From positions 558,001 to 622,000 of the forward strand of contig NZ_SMGP01000002.1 in NCBI RefSeq assembly GCF_004339745.1: a DNA stretch of 64,000 nt, given 5' to 3'. The translations under genes and the position numbers were made by a program. The stretch comes from Paraburkholderia sp. BL9I2N2. GTDB taxonomy: Bacteria; Pseudomonadota; Gammaproteobacteria; Burkholderiales; Burkholderiaceae. A model generated the notes under the pieces. It was not told where the DNA came from and made no database searches. It worked only from the letters and a program-made list of their open reading frames with translations. Positions 28,175 through 36,263 of the stretch are shown one piece after another (positions within the stretch are counted from its first letter, which is position 1; the number at the start of each line of letters is the position of its first letter).

Positions 28175-28444
28175 GGCGCTCGGTCCTGTGCTGTGCGTGT
28201 GATCGCGGCTCATGTCGCGCCTCGTGGCGGCGTCGCCCAAGGCAGGCTGTGCGCGATCGGTTGAGGCCCAGTGTAGGCAAGCCGCCGGACAGGTTCGATG
28301 CTCAGCCCGATCATTCTGACTGAGCGCATTTGCCATGCTGGTACGATATGAGGCCGCATATATCCACGATTTCAGGCACTTGGCGAATCTCCACAAGGAA
28401 AACGCTGAGCGCTTTTGCCAGATTCTCCGTAAAACCGGACACGC

Positions 28445-29482
28445 ATGAAGAACGATAAAGGGACGATTTCCGTCAGCATGGTCGACGAAGCGCTCGCGCT
28501 GGCGCGCTCGCGCGGCCTCGACGCGCTGCCGCTTGCCGAAGCCGCCGGCATCGCGGCGCCGATGCTGGCGTCGCAGAAAAGCCGGGTGTCGTCGGCGCAA
28601 TACGGCGCGCTGTGGGCGGCGATTGCGCGCGCGATGGACGACGAATTCTTCGGCCAGGATTCGCATCGCATGAAAAGCGGCAGCTTCATCGCCATGACGC
28701 AGACGGCGCTCACCGCGCGCAATGGCGCCCAGGCGCTGGCGCGCGCGGTCGGTTTCATGCGTCTGGTGCTGGACGATCTCGGCGTGCGGGTCGAAACGGA
28801 CGCGCAGCGCGTGCGCCTGCGCTTCGTGGAAAACGCCGGCGCGCCGCCGCCGGCCATGTTCGCCTACGCGACCTACTTCATCCTCGTGTACGGGCTGTTG
28901 TGCTGGCTGGTTGGGCGGCGCATTCCGTTGCTCGAGGCGCGCTTTCGCTGCACCGAGCCGCCCGCCGCGCACGAGTACCGGCTGATGTTCTGCGATCAGA
29001 TGAGCTTCGATCAGGCCGAGTCATACGTGGACCTGGCGCCGGCGTTTCTCGACCTGCCCGTGATTCAGACGACCAAATCGGTCAAGCCCTTCCTGCGCGA
29101 TGCGCCCGGCAGCTTCATCGTCAAGTACCGCAATCCCGGCTCGCTCGCGGCGCGCGTGCGCAAGATGCTGCGCGCCATGCCGATGGCCGGCTGGCCCGCC
29201 GCCGATCAGATGGCCGATCGCCTGCACGTCGCCGAGGCCACCATGCGGCGGCGTTTGAAACAGGAAGGCTATACGTACCAGTCGATCAAGGACGACCTGC
29301 GGCGCGACATCGCGATCGGCGAACTGCAGGACACCGACCGCACCATCGCCGACATCGCGACCTCGGTTGGCTTTGCCGAACCGAGCGCGTTTCATCGCGC
29401 GTTTCGCAAGTGGACCGGCATGCGGCCGACCGATTATCGGCCGGCGCGCGCGGATTTCACGCGCCGGGCGGAATCGGACTAA
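28445..29482 (+). CDS. AraC-family regulator (arabinose-binding-like, OruR type)
   Basis: 345 residues. The first 200 residues form the Arabinose_bd domain seen in OruR/ArgR-like activators (ALARSRGLDALPLAEAAGI, FRCTEPPAAHEYRLMF). The C-terminus is an AraC HTH with VAEATMRRRLKQEGYTYQSIKDDLRRD and the second unit IADIATSVGFAEPSAFHRAFRKWTG. It is transcribed away from the valine/isobutyrate operon across a shared 270-base region, so it is the natural candidate activator of that operon and of its own gene. In pseudomonads an AraC-type protein, MmsR, does this job. The ligand is not known. Confidence 0.9.
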   Translation: MKNDKGTISVSMVDEALALARSRGLDALPLAEAAGIAAPMLASQKSRVSSAQYGALWAAIARAMDDEFFGQDSHRMKSGSFIAMTQTALTARNGAQALARAVGFMRLVLDDLGVRVETDAQRVRLRFVENAGAPPPAMFAYATYFILVYGLLCWLVGRRIPLLEARFRCTEPPAAHEYRLMFCDQMSFDQAESYVDLAPAFLDLPVIQTTKSVKPFLRDAPGSFIVKYRNPGSLAARVRKMLRAMPMAGWPAADQMADRLHVAEATMRRRLKQEGYTYQSIKDDLRRDIAIGELQDTDRTIADIATSVGFAEPSAFHRAFRKWTGMRPTDYRPARADFTRRAESD

Positions 29483-29566
29483 GCTGTAAGGAGCAGGCCA
29501 GCCTTCTTTTGGGGTATCGGCCCGCGCCGGTCGATACGCCCTGACCGCGCGCGGCAGCCGTCAGCG

Positions 29567-31144
29567 ATGAGCACGTATCCACGTCTCCCGTTCCGGCAGT
29601 CTGGCTCGCGCATGTCGCTTATCCGTGGCGATGTCGTGGGCCGGTTGATGCGCGGCATGACCGTGCTCGGCGTGCTTTTGACGTTTGGATTCGCGTCATG
29701 CGAATTGAATGTCGCTAATGTCCCACTTCGCGCCGCCGTCGCCCCCAACAGCGTCGTCGTCATTCCCGTGAACGGGGCGATCAGTCCGGCCAGCGCCGAC
29801 TTCATCGTGCGCAGTCTGCAGCATGCCGCTGACGATCGCGCGCAGCTCGCCGTGCTGCAACTCGATACGCCGGGCGGGCTCGATACGTCGATGCGGCAGA
29901 TCATCAAGGCGATTCTCGCCTCGCCCGTGCCGGTCGCCACGTTCATTGCCCCGAGTGGCGCGCGTGCGGCGAGCGCCGGCACGTATATCGTCTATGCGAG
30001 CCACATCGCGGCGATGGCCCCGGGCACCAACCTCGGCGCGGCGACGCCGATCCAGATGGGCATTGGCGGCGCTGAGCCGCCGGGGGGCGGCGGAACGCCG
30101 GGCTTGCCCGGCATTGGCGGTGGCAGCGGGGGTGGCGGCGGCGGGTCGGCAAAACCCGCGGCGTCCGCGCCCACCGGCTCCGCCAGCGCCCTGCCGCTCG
30201 ACACCCAATCGACCGAACTGCGCAAGCAGGTCCACGATGCCGCCGCCTATATTCGCGGCCTCGCCCAGATGCGCGGGCGCAACACCGACTGGGCCGAGCG
30301 TGCGGTCCGCGAAGCCGTGAGCCTGTCGGCGGCGGACGCGCTCGCACAGCACGTCGTCGATCTGAATGCGCGCGATGTGCCCGACCTGCTGCGCCAACTG
30401 GACGGCCGGGCGATCGTCACGAGCGCGGGCAACGTCAAGCTCAATACGGCCAACGCCCCGATCGTCACGCTCGAAGCCGACTGGCGCAGCCATTTCCTCG
30501 CCGTGATCACCGATCCCAACGTCGCGCTGATCCTGCTGATGATCGGCATGTACGGCCTGTTCTTCGAATTCGCCAATCCGGGCTTCGTGCTGCCCGGCGT
30601 GGTCGGCGCGATCAGCCTGCTGCTCGGCCTCTTCGCCATGCAGATGATGCCGATCAACTACGTCGGCCTCGGTCTGATCTTTCTCGGCATAGCGTTCCTG
30701 ATCGGCGAGGCGTTTCTGCCGACCTTCGGCTCGCTCGGCTTCGGCGGCGTGGTCGCGTTCGTGATCGGCGCGCTGATGCTGATCGATACCGACGTGCCCG
30801 GCTACGGCATCCCTCTGCCGATGATCGCCGCCGTGGCCGTGTTCAGTGTGGTGTTCGTGCTGGGCGTATCGCGACTCGCGCTGCACGCGCGGCGGCGTCC
30901 GGTGGTGACGGGTTCGGAAGCGCTGATCGGCAGCGTCGGCGTGGTGCTCGACGGCGGCCTGTCGCCGGCGGACCTCACCGCGGATGGCGCGCTGGGCGGT
31001 TGGGCACAAGTGCATGGGGAACGCTGGCGGGTGTCCAGCACGGCCCCGGTTGCGGCGGGCCATGCGGTGCGCGTTACGGCGCGGCGCGGCCTGACGTTGA
31101 CCGTGGTGCCCGCGGAAGCACGACAACAAGGAGAAAGCTCATGA
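29567..31144 (+). CDS. NfeD-family membrane serine protease (ClpP-like)
   Basis: 525 residues. After a hydrophobic leader, residues 60-290 form a ClpP-like protease: QLDTPGGLDTS at 98-108, and GARAASAGTYI with the catalytic Ser136. A glycine-rich insert (GGGSGGGGGG, about 183-192) interrupts the domain. Four or five membrane helices follow, then a C-terminal OB-fold (SEALIGSVGVVLDG...GERWRV). In archaeal homologues this protease cleaves the C-terminus of the partner stomatin. The stop overlaps the ATG of a slipin gene by four bases (ATGA), the expected partner arrangement. An in-frame ATG at 29612 is an alternative start. Confidence 0.88.
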   Translation: MSTYPRLPFRQSGSRMSLIRGDVVGRLMRGMTVLGVLLTFGFASCELNVANVPLRAAVAPNSVVVIPVNGAISPASADFIVRSLQHAADDRAQLAVLQLDTPGGLDTSMRQIIKAILASPVPVATFIAPSGARAASAGTYIVYASHIAAMAPGTNLGAATPIQMGIGGAEPPGGGGTPGLPGIGGGSGGGGGGSAKPAASAPTGSASALPLDTQSTELRKQVHDAAAYIRGLAQMRGRNTDWAERAVREAVSLSAADALAQHVVDLNARDVPDLLRQLDGRAIVTSAGNVKLNTANAPIVTLEADWRSHFLAVITDPNVALILLMIGMYGLFFEFANPGFVLPGVVGAISLLLGLFAMQMMPINYVGLGLIFLGIAFLIGEAFLPTFGSLGFGGVVAFVIGALMLIDTDVPGYGIPLPMIAAVAVFSVVFVLGVSRLALHARRRPVVTGSEALIGSVGVVLDGGLSPADLTADGALGGWAQVHGERWRVSSTAPVAAGHAVRVTARRGLTLTVVPAEARQQGESS

Positions 31145-31914
31145 TCGGTTTCACATTCGGCTTCAGCAGCATTCTGATTCTGCTGGTGGCCGCGCTGATT
31201 GCCTCATCGATACGGATTTTTCGGGAGTACGAACGCGGCGTCGTGTTCATGCTCGGGCGCTTCTGGAAGGTCAAGGGACCGGGCCTCGTGCTGATCATTC
31301 CGATCGTGCAGCAGGCCGTGCGCATGGATCTGCGCACCGTCGTGTTCGACGTGCCGCCGCAAGACGTGATCACGCGAGACAACGTCTCGGTGAAGGTCAA
31401 CGCGGTGGTGTATTTCCGCGTGGTCGATCCGGAGAAAGCGGTGATCCAGGTGGCGCGTTACTTTGAAGCGACCAGCCAGTTATCGCAAACGACCTTGCGC
31501 GCGGTGCTCGGCAAACACGAACTCGACGAACTGCTGGCGGATCGCGAGCAATTGAACGCCGATATCCAGAAAGTGCTGGACGCGCAGACCGACGCATGGG
31601 GCATCAAGGTATCGATCGTGGAAATCAAGCACGTGGATATCAACGAAACGATGATCCGCGCGATTGCCCGTCAAGCCGAAGCCGAGCGCGAGCGGCGCGC
31701 CAAGGTGATTCACGCGGAGGGCGAATTGCAGGCCTCGCAGCACCTGCTGGAAGCGGCGCAGACGCTCTCGCGCCAGCCCCAGGCGATGCAGTTGCGCTAC
31801 CTGCAAACGCTCACGACGATTGCCGCCGACAAGAATTCGACGATTGTTTTCCCGCTGCCGATCGACCTGCTGAGCGCCGTGTTGGACCGCTTCAGCAAAC
31901 CGTCGCCGCCCTGA
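31141..31914 (+). CDS. slipin / stomatin-like membrane protein
   Basis: 257 residues. One N-terminal membrane helix (ILILLVAALIASSIRIF) anchors an SPFH/band-7 domain: REYERGVVFMLGRF, KGPGLVLIIPIVQQ and VDLRTVVFDVPPQDVITRDNV-like sequence, then a coiled-coil (RQAEAERERRAKVIHAEGE) and the terminal IVFPLPIDLL. Stomatins assemble into membrane rings and organise lipid microdomains. Translation is coupled to the NfeD protease gene through an ATGA overlap, the classic NfeD-slipin pair. The C-terminal hydrophobic segment is the kind of sequence cut by NfeD in other species. Confidence 0.92.
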   Translation: MIGFTFGFSSILILLVAALIASSIRIFREYERGVVFMLGRFWKVKGPGLVLIIPIVQQAVRMDLRTVVFDVPPQDVITRDNVSVKVNAVVYFRVVDPEKAVIQVARYFEATSQLSQTTLRAVLGKHELDELLADREQLNADIQKVLDAQTDAWGIKVSIVEIKHVDINETMIRAIARQAEAERERRAKVIHAEGELQASQHLLEAAQTLSRQPQAMQLRYLQTLTTIAADKNSTIVFPLPIDLLSAVLDRFSKPSPP

Positions 31915-32043
31915 GTCGCAGGATCATTCAGCCCGGTTTGATTCGCTGGGCGAAATGGTGCATTGCCTTCAATCGCCTTACTCGAAATGCATATGAAAAC
32001 TAGAATACCGCTGTCGTTTTTAACCGCTCCATAGGAGCTCGTC

Positions 32044-32304
32044 ATGAAAATCGTTTCTCGAGTTGGACTCGGCGCGCTGTTGGCCGCCGTGAGCATGAGC
32101 ACCGCGTTTGCGCAGACTTCGGCGCGGCCCTACGATCCGTCGGCGCCGAAAACGCGTGCCCAGGTGAAGGCCGATCTGGCCGACTGGCGTGCCGCCGGCT
32201 ACGATCCGCTCGACTGGATCGACTACCCGGAAAATGCGCAACGCGCCGGCCGTATCGTCGCGCAACGGCGGGCACAGGGATCGGGTGGAACGATGGCGCA
32301 GTAA
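32044..32304 (+). CDS. small secreted DUF4148 protein
   Basis: 86 residues. A signal peptide (MKIVSRVGLGALLAAVSMS, cleavage after AFA) is followed by the short DUF4148 motif, recognisable as KTRAQVKADLADWRAAGY and YPENAQRA. These proteins are abundant in Burkholderiaceae and are periplasmic or secreted; no molecular role is established. The start ATG has GGAG about 8 bases upstream. The tandem repeat tract begins 80 bases after the stop. Confidence 0.85.
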   Translation: MKIVSRVGLGALLAAVSMSTAFAQTSARPYDPSAPKTRAQVKADLADWRAAGYDPLDWIDYPENAQRAGRIVAQRRAQGSGGTMAQ

Positions 32305-32384
32305 GCGCCAGTTGCCGCGTGGCATGCGGGGCTGCCTGCGACTGCAACGGTCGCGGGCGCTGTTAGCCCCACATGCCTTTCCCG

Positions 32385-32710
32385 CTTTCCACTTTCCACT
32401 TTCCACTTTCCACTTTCCACTTTCCACTTTCCGCTTTCCGCTTTCCACTTTCCACTTTCCACTTTCCGCTTTCCACTTTCCACTTTCCACTTTCCACTTT
32501 CCACTTTCCACTTTCCACTTTCCGCTTTCCACTTTCCACTTTCCACTTTCCGCTTTCCGCTTTCCCGCTTCCCTGCTTCCCCGCTTCCCCGCTTCCCCGC
32601 TTCCCCGCTTCCCCGCTTCCCCGCTTCCCCGCTTCCCCGCTTCCCGCTTCCCGCTTCCCCGCTTCCCCGCTTCCCCGCTTCCCCGCTTCCCCGCTTCCCC
32701 GCTTCCCCCC
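32385..32710. repeat. heptamer/octamer pyrimidine-rich tandem repeat
   Basis: Two blocks abut. Block 1 (32385-32559) is 25 head-to-tail heptamers CTTTCCA or CTTTCCG, with no interruption. Block 2 (32560-32701) is about 18 units, mostly the octamer CTTCCCCG, with two 7-base CTTCCCG units inside, ending in a C run. The plus strand is almost purely pyrimidine apart from the last base of each unit. Because units of 7 and 8 leave all frames open, long spurious reading frames cross the tract on both strands; none has a proper start or family. The rest of the 32305-32798 interval holds no gene. Confidence 0.95.
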
Positions 32711-32798
32711 AACATCGTAAATTCGCTTGCCGCGCCGCCCCGCGCGCTGGCAAGGTATCATCTCGCCCCTTCGACAACCCGCCGCCGGAATCCGAACC

Positions 32799-33296
32799 AT
32801 GTCAATCTGGGTTGACGCCGACGCCTGTCCGGTCGTGATCAAGGACATGCTGTACCGTGCCGCGCGCCGCACCGGCATGACGCTGACGCTGGTCGCCAAT
32901 TCGTTTCTGCGCGTGCCGCCGTCGCCGTTGATCCGCGCGATCCAGGTGCCGGCCGGCTTCGACGCCGCCGACGACCTCATCGCCGAACGTGTCGCCGCCG
33001 GCGATCTCGTGATCACCGCCGACATCCCGCTCGCCGCCGCCGTGCTCGCTAAAAACGCCCAGGCGCTCGATCCGCGCGGCAACTGGTACACGCCCGGCGC
33101 GATCGAAGAACGGCTGCGCATGCGGTCGATGCTCGACCAGTTGCGCAGCAGCGGCGTCGATACCGGCGGCCCTTCGGCCTTCAGCCAACGCGACAGTAAG
33201 AGCTTCGCGGGCGAACTGGATCGCTGGCTGGCGCGCCAACGGCCGCAGCCTGATGCATCGGCGCCACAATCTCCCGACGAACCGCCCGCCGAATGA
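32799..33296 (+). CDS. YaiI/YqxD family protein (UPF0178, PIN-like fold)
   Basis: 165 residues. The family start MSIWVDADACPVVIKDML, then ITADIPLAAAVLAKNA and DPRGNWYTPGAIEERL, are conserved landmarks of UPF0178. The fold is related to PIN/NYN nucleases, with Asp residues (Asp6, Asp8) positioned for metal binding. The biological role is unproven. ATG at 32799 follows an unremarkable spacer and has no strong ribosome-binding site. It directly follows the repeat tract, which lies in its upstream region and could influence its transcription. Confidence 0.88.
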   Translation: MSIWVDADACPVVIKDMLYRAARRTGMTLTLVANSFLRVPPSPLIRAIQVPAGFDAADDLIAERVAAGDLVITADIPLAAAVLAKNAQALDPRGNWYTPGAIEERLRMRSMLDQLRSSGVDTGGPSAFSQRDSKSFAGELDRWLARQRPQPDASAPQSPDEPPAE

Positions 33297-33448
33297 GCGT
33301 TTACACAGCCGCTCAGCCGCACAATGCGGCACACCGCCGCCAATCCTGACTACAATCCGCCCGTGGCCCCGCGCCCTAGCCCGGCGACGCGGCGCCTTCA
33401 CCGTCCCAACCACAAGAAACGCTTTCTGAACGACGAGAGACCCGCCTC

Positions 33449-34750
33449 ATGGACTCCATAAAACGCTACTTCGGCTTCGAAGCCGCCGGCACCAACCTGC
33501 GCACCGAAGTGCTCGCCGGACTGACCACCTTCCTGACGATGGCCTACATCATCTTCGTCAACCCGGCGATTCTCGGCGACGCCGGCATGCCGAAGGACGC
33601 GGTGTTCGTTGCGACCTGCATCGTGGCCGCGCTCGCGTCATTGATCATGGGTCTCTACGCGAACTATCCGATCGCGCTCGCGCCGGGCATGGGGCTGAAC
33701 GCATACTTCGCGTACACCGTCGTGAAAGGCATGGGCTTCACCTGGCAGGCCGCGCTCGGCGCGGTGTTCATTTCCGGCTGCCTGTTCCTGATCGTCACGC
33801 TGTTTCGCGTGCGTGAGGTGATCGTCAACGGCATTCCGCATTCGATACGCATTGCCATCACCGGCGGTATCGGCCTCTTTCTCGCGATCATTTCGCTGAA
33901 GTCGGCCGGCGTGGTGGTCGGCAGTCCGGCCACGCTCGTGACGCTCGGCGATCTGCACAACCCGCACGTGATTCTCGCGGTGATCGGCTTCTTCGCGATC
34001 GTGACGCTGGATCATCTGCGGGTGCGCGGCTCGATCCTGATCGGGATTGTCGGCGTGACGGTGTTGAGCTTTTTCTTCGGCGGCAATCAGTTCCACGGCA
34101 TCGTCTCCGCGCCGCCGTCCATTTCGCCGACGCTGTTCCAGCTCGACATTCGCGGCGCGCTGTCGGGCGGCGTGCTGAACGTGATCCTCGTGTTCTTCCT
34201 CGTCGAGCTGTTCGATGCGACCGGCACGCTGATGGGCGTGGCCAATCGCGCCGGGCTGCTGGTGGAAGGCAAGATGCACCGCCTTAACCGCGCACTGCTT
34301 GCGGACAGCACTGCGATCCTGGCCGGCTCGATGCTGGGCACTTCGTCGACCACCGCGTACATCGAAAGCGCGTCGGGCGTGCAAGCCGGCGGACGTACGG
34401 GCGTGACGGCCATCACCGTGGCCGTGCTGTTCCTCGCGGCGCTCTTTTTCGCGCCGCTGGCGAGTGTGGTGCCCGGCTATGCGACGGCGCCGGCGTTGCT
34501 GTACGTGTCGTGCCTGATGCTGCGCGAAATGCTCGACCTGCCGTGGGACGACGCCACCGAAGTCGTGCCGGCCGCGCTCACCGCGCTGCTGATGCCCTTC
34601 ACCTATTCGATCGCCAATGGCGTCGCGTTCGGCTTCATCTCGTATGCGGGCCTGAAGCTGTTGACCGGCCAGGCGCGCAAGGTGAAGCTGGTGGTATGGA
34701 TCATCGCGGCGATTTTCCTGTTCCGCTATTTCTATCTCGGCAGCGAGTAG
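33449..34750 (+). CDS. NCS2-family purine permease (AzgA-type)
   Basis: 433 residues, 13-14 hydrophobic segments. The AzgA hallmarks are present: GLTTFLTMAYIIFVNPAILG near the N-terminus, ALAPGMGLNAYFAYTVV in helix 3, VELFDATGTLMGVANRAGL, and LGTSSTTAYIESASGVQAGGRTGV. These transporters bring adenine, guanine and hypoxanthine into the cell by proton symport. The gene is monocistronic and is followed by a hairpin terminator. No purine riboswitch was recognised in the 150 bases upstream. Confidence 0.92.
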   Translation: MDSIKRYFGFEAAGTNLRTEVLAGLTTFLTMAYIIFVNPAILGDAGMPKDAVFVATCIVAALASLIMGLYANYPIALAPGMGLNAYFAYTVVKGMGFTWQAALGAVFISGCLFLIVTLFRVREVIVNGIPHSIRIAITGGIGLFLAIISLKSAGVVVGSPATLVTLGDLHNPHVILAVIGFFAIVTLDHLRVRGSILIGIVGVTVLSFFFGGNQFHGIVSAPPSISPTLFQLDIRGALSGGVLNVILVFFLVELFDATGTLMGVANRAGLLVEGKMHRLNRALLADSTAILAGSMLGTSSTTAYIESASGVQAGGRTGVTAITVAVLFLAALFFAPLASVVPGYATAPALLYVSCLMLREMLDLPWDDATEVVPAALTALLMPFTYSIANGVAFGFISYAGLKLLTGQARKVKLVVWIIAAIFLFRYFYLGSE

Positions 34751-34808
34751 GCGCGGCGCGGACGCTCGTCGGCCAAACCCGGGTCTGGATCAACGACGGT
34801 TTTATTCG

Positions 34809-34838
34809 CGGTGCCCATTCCGGTCGGGCACCGTTTAT
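34809..34838 (+). terminator. rho-independent terminator after the purine permease
   Basis: CGGTGCCC (34809-34816) pairs perfectly with GGGCACCG (34826-34833) and is followed by TTTAT. It lies 59 bases beyond the permease stop and just ahead of the cytochrome b561 gene. Confidence 0.7.
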
Positions 34839-34886
34839 CATCTGACGATTAATAAAACGATCGACCTGGACACGGGAGTCCCCTAC

Positions 34887-35417
34887 ATGTCTTACAGCCG
34901 CACCTCGGACCGCTATACGGCGCCCGCCATTTTCTTTCACTGGGCCATGTTTCTGCTGATCGCGCTGGCTTATCTGGCGATCGAGATTCGCGGGCCCAAG
35001 GGCAGCGACAGCCGCGCGTTCTGGAGCAGCGTGCATTTCTGGTGCGGCACGCTGGTGCTGGGGCTGGCCTGTTTGCGTCTGCTCTGGCGACTGTGGGCCG
35101 GCGCGCCCGCCGAAGTCGACAGCAACCGGCTGCTCGCCTTTCTGGCGCGGGCCGCGCATCTCGCCTTGTACATTTTCATCTTCGTCCAGCCGCTGCTCGG
35201 CATCCTGATGATCAACACCGGCGGACATCCGGTCACGCTGGCGTGGGTCAACGTCGATTACACGCTGGTCGGCGCCGATCCCGTCGCGCGGCCATTGCTC
35301 AAGACCGTGCATGAGTGGCTCGGCAATGCGTTCTACTGGGTGATCGGCTTGCACGCGCTGGCCGCAATCGCGCATCACGTGGTGTTGAAAGATCGGACGC
35401 TGCGGCGGATGATTTGA
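34887..35417 (+). CDS. cytochrome b561 family protein
   Basis: 176 residues with four transmembrane helices, the size of bacterial CybB. Candidate haem-ligand histidines are FHW near residue 17, VHFW near 49-52, VHEW and LHALAAIAHHVV in the last helix. The protein is an inner-membrane di-haem b-type electron carrier; in E. coli CybB passes electrons from superoxide to quinone. ATG at 34887 has GGGAG upstream. No electron-transfer partner is encoded next to it. Confidence 0.9.
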   Translation: MSYSRTSDRYTAPAIFFHWAMFLLIALAYLAIEIRGPKGSDSRAFWSSVHFWCGTLVLGLACLRLLWRLWAGAPAEVDSNRLLAFLARAAHLALYIFIFVQPLLGILMINTGGHPVTLAWVNVDYTLVGADPVARPLLKTVHEWLGNAFYWVIGLHALAAIAHHVVLKDRTLRRMI

Positions 35418-35569
35418 GCGCACTCGCGCGCAAGTTGCGACGCCGGCGGCACGGCTGGCCGCGGACGGTCTGAATGATCGATGCCGCGCGTGGGTTTCCT
35501 CGCCTTCTGCTTCTTGCGCGGCTTTCCTGCTTGCGGCGTTGACCGACAGGACGTCGGAAACGCCTTCAG

Positions 35570-35860
35570 TCAATTACGCCAATTGGCTTCGTAGAAGCGC
35601 ACATAGCCGCTTCTCAGCACGAGACATTGCGCTCTCGTTTCCGATATCAGGCGTCGCGTGGCCGCTTCGATCCTGGCGCGGTGCGCGTCGAACGCGCCGA
35701 CCATGTCTTCCAGACGCGGCGATGCGGCGCCGTAGTGGTCTTCCAGTGCCTCCGCCGTGATCATGCATTCCACCCTCTGCCCATCGACCATCGCCGGGAA
35801 CGCCAAGGTGAGTTCGCGACCTGAATATTCAGGAGTTTCATTCGGGAATAGGATCTGCAT
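35570..35860 (-). CDS. DUF1488 protein
   Basis: 96 residues, cytosolic. The family pattern is seen in the N-terminal LAFPAMVDGQRVECMITAEAL and the helix RLEDMVGAFDAHRARIEAAT. Such proteins are small, widespread in proteobacteria and without known function. ATG at 35860 is preceded by a purine-poor stretch, so the ribosome-binding site is weak. It is isolated between cytochrome b561 (convergent) and the sigma-54 activator (divergent). Confidence 0.8.
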   Translation of the reverse strand: MQILFPNETPEYSGRELTLAFPAMVDGQRVECMITAEALEDHYGAASPRLEDMVGAFDAHRARIEAATRRLISETRAQCLVLRSGYVRFYEANWRN

Positions 35861-36263
35861 GGGTGTTCACCTGGAAGGTAGGTGCTGCGCATGGTGTAGC
35901 CTGGTAGTGCGCAAGCCGGTTGCGTCTGATCGCGTCGCTAGCCCACAACCTCCTTGTCCAATGCTGACGACGCGGGCTCGTCACCTGATTGCGGCGGCGG
36001 AATAGTTCGCGGCCCGCGGAGGTGATTTGATTCACTTTAGACGAGTTCGGCCACGGCGCAAGTTTTCCTTTTTGTTTGCCTGATTTTGGTGCCCCGCGCG
36101 TTTTTTTGAGGCATGCGGCGCCGCATGGCCTCCGTTTTTTCCCTGCCGTGCGCCGCGCGATTCGTCCTGTAATATCGGTGTTCGGCCGTGGGCGCGCATG
36201 TTGCGCTGCGGCATCGAGCGGAGGGCAACGTACCCGCCGTGTCCGTTTCACCGGAGACATGCC
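35861..36263. other. intergenic region between divergent genes
   Basis: About 400 bases with no supported gene. It should contain the promoters of the DUF1488 gene and of the sigma-54 activator. I could not pick out a convincing -24/-12 or -35/-10 pair. Confidence 0.5.

Noticed and set aside
32189..32815. Long reading frames crossing the tandem repeat on both strands (proline/serine/phenylalanine repeats or GKWKVES-type repeats)
   Set aside because: They arise because 7- and 8-base units leave all frames open; no start site, ribosome-binding site or family is present.
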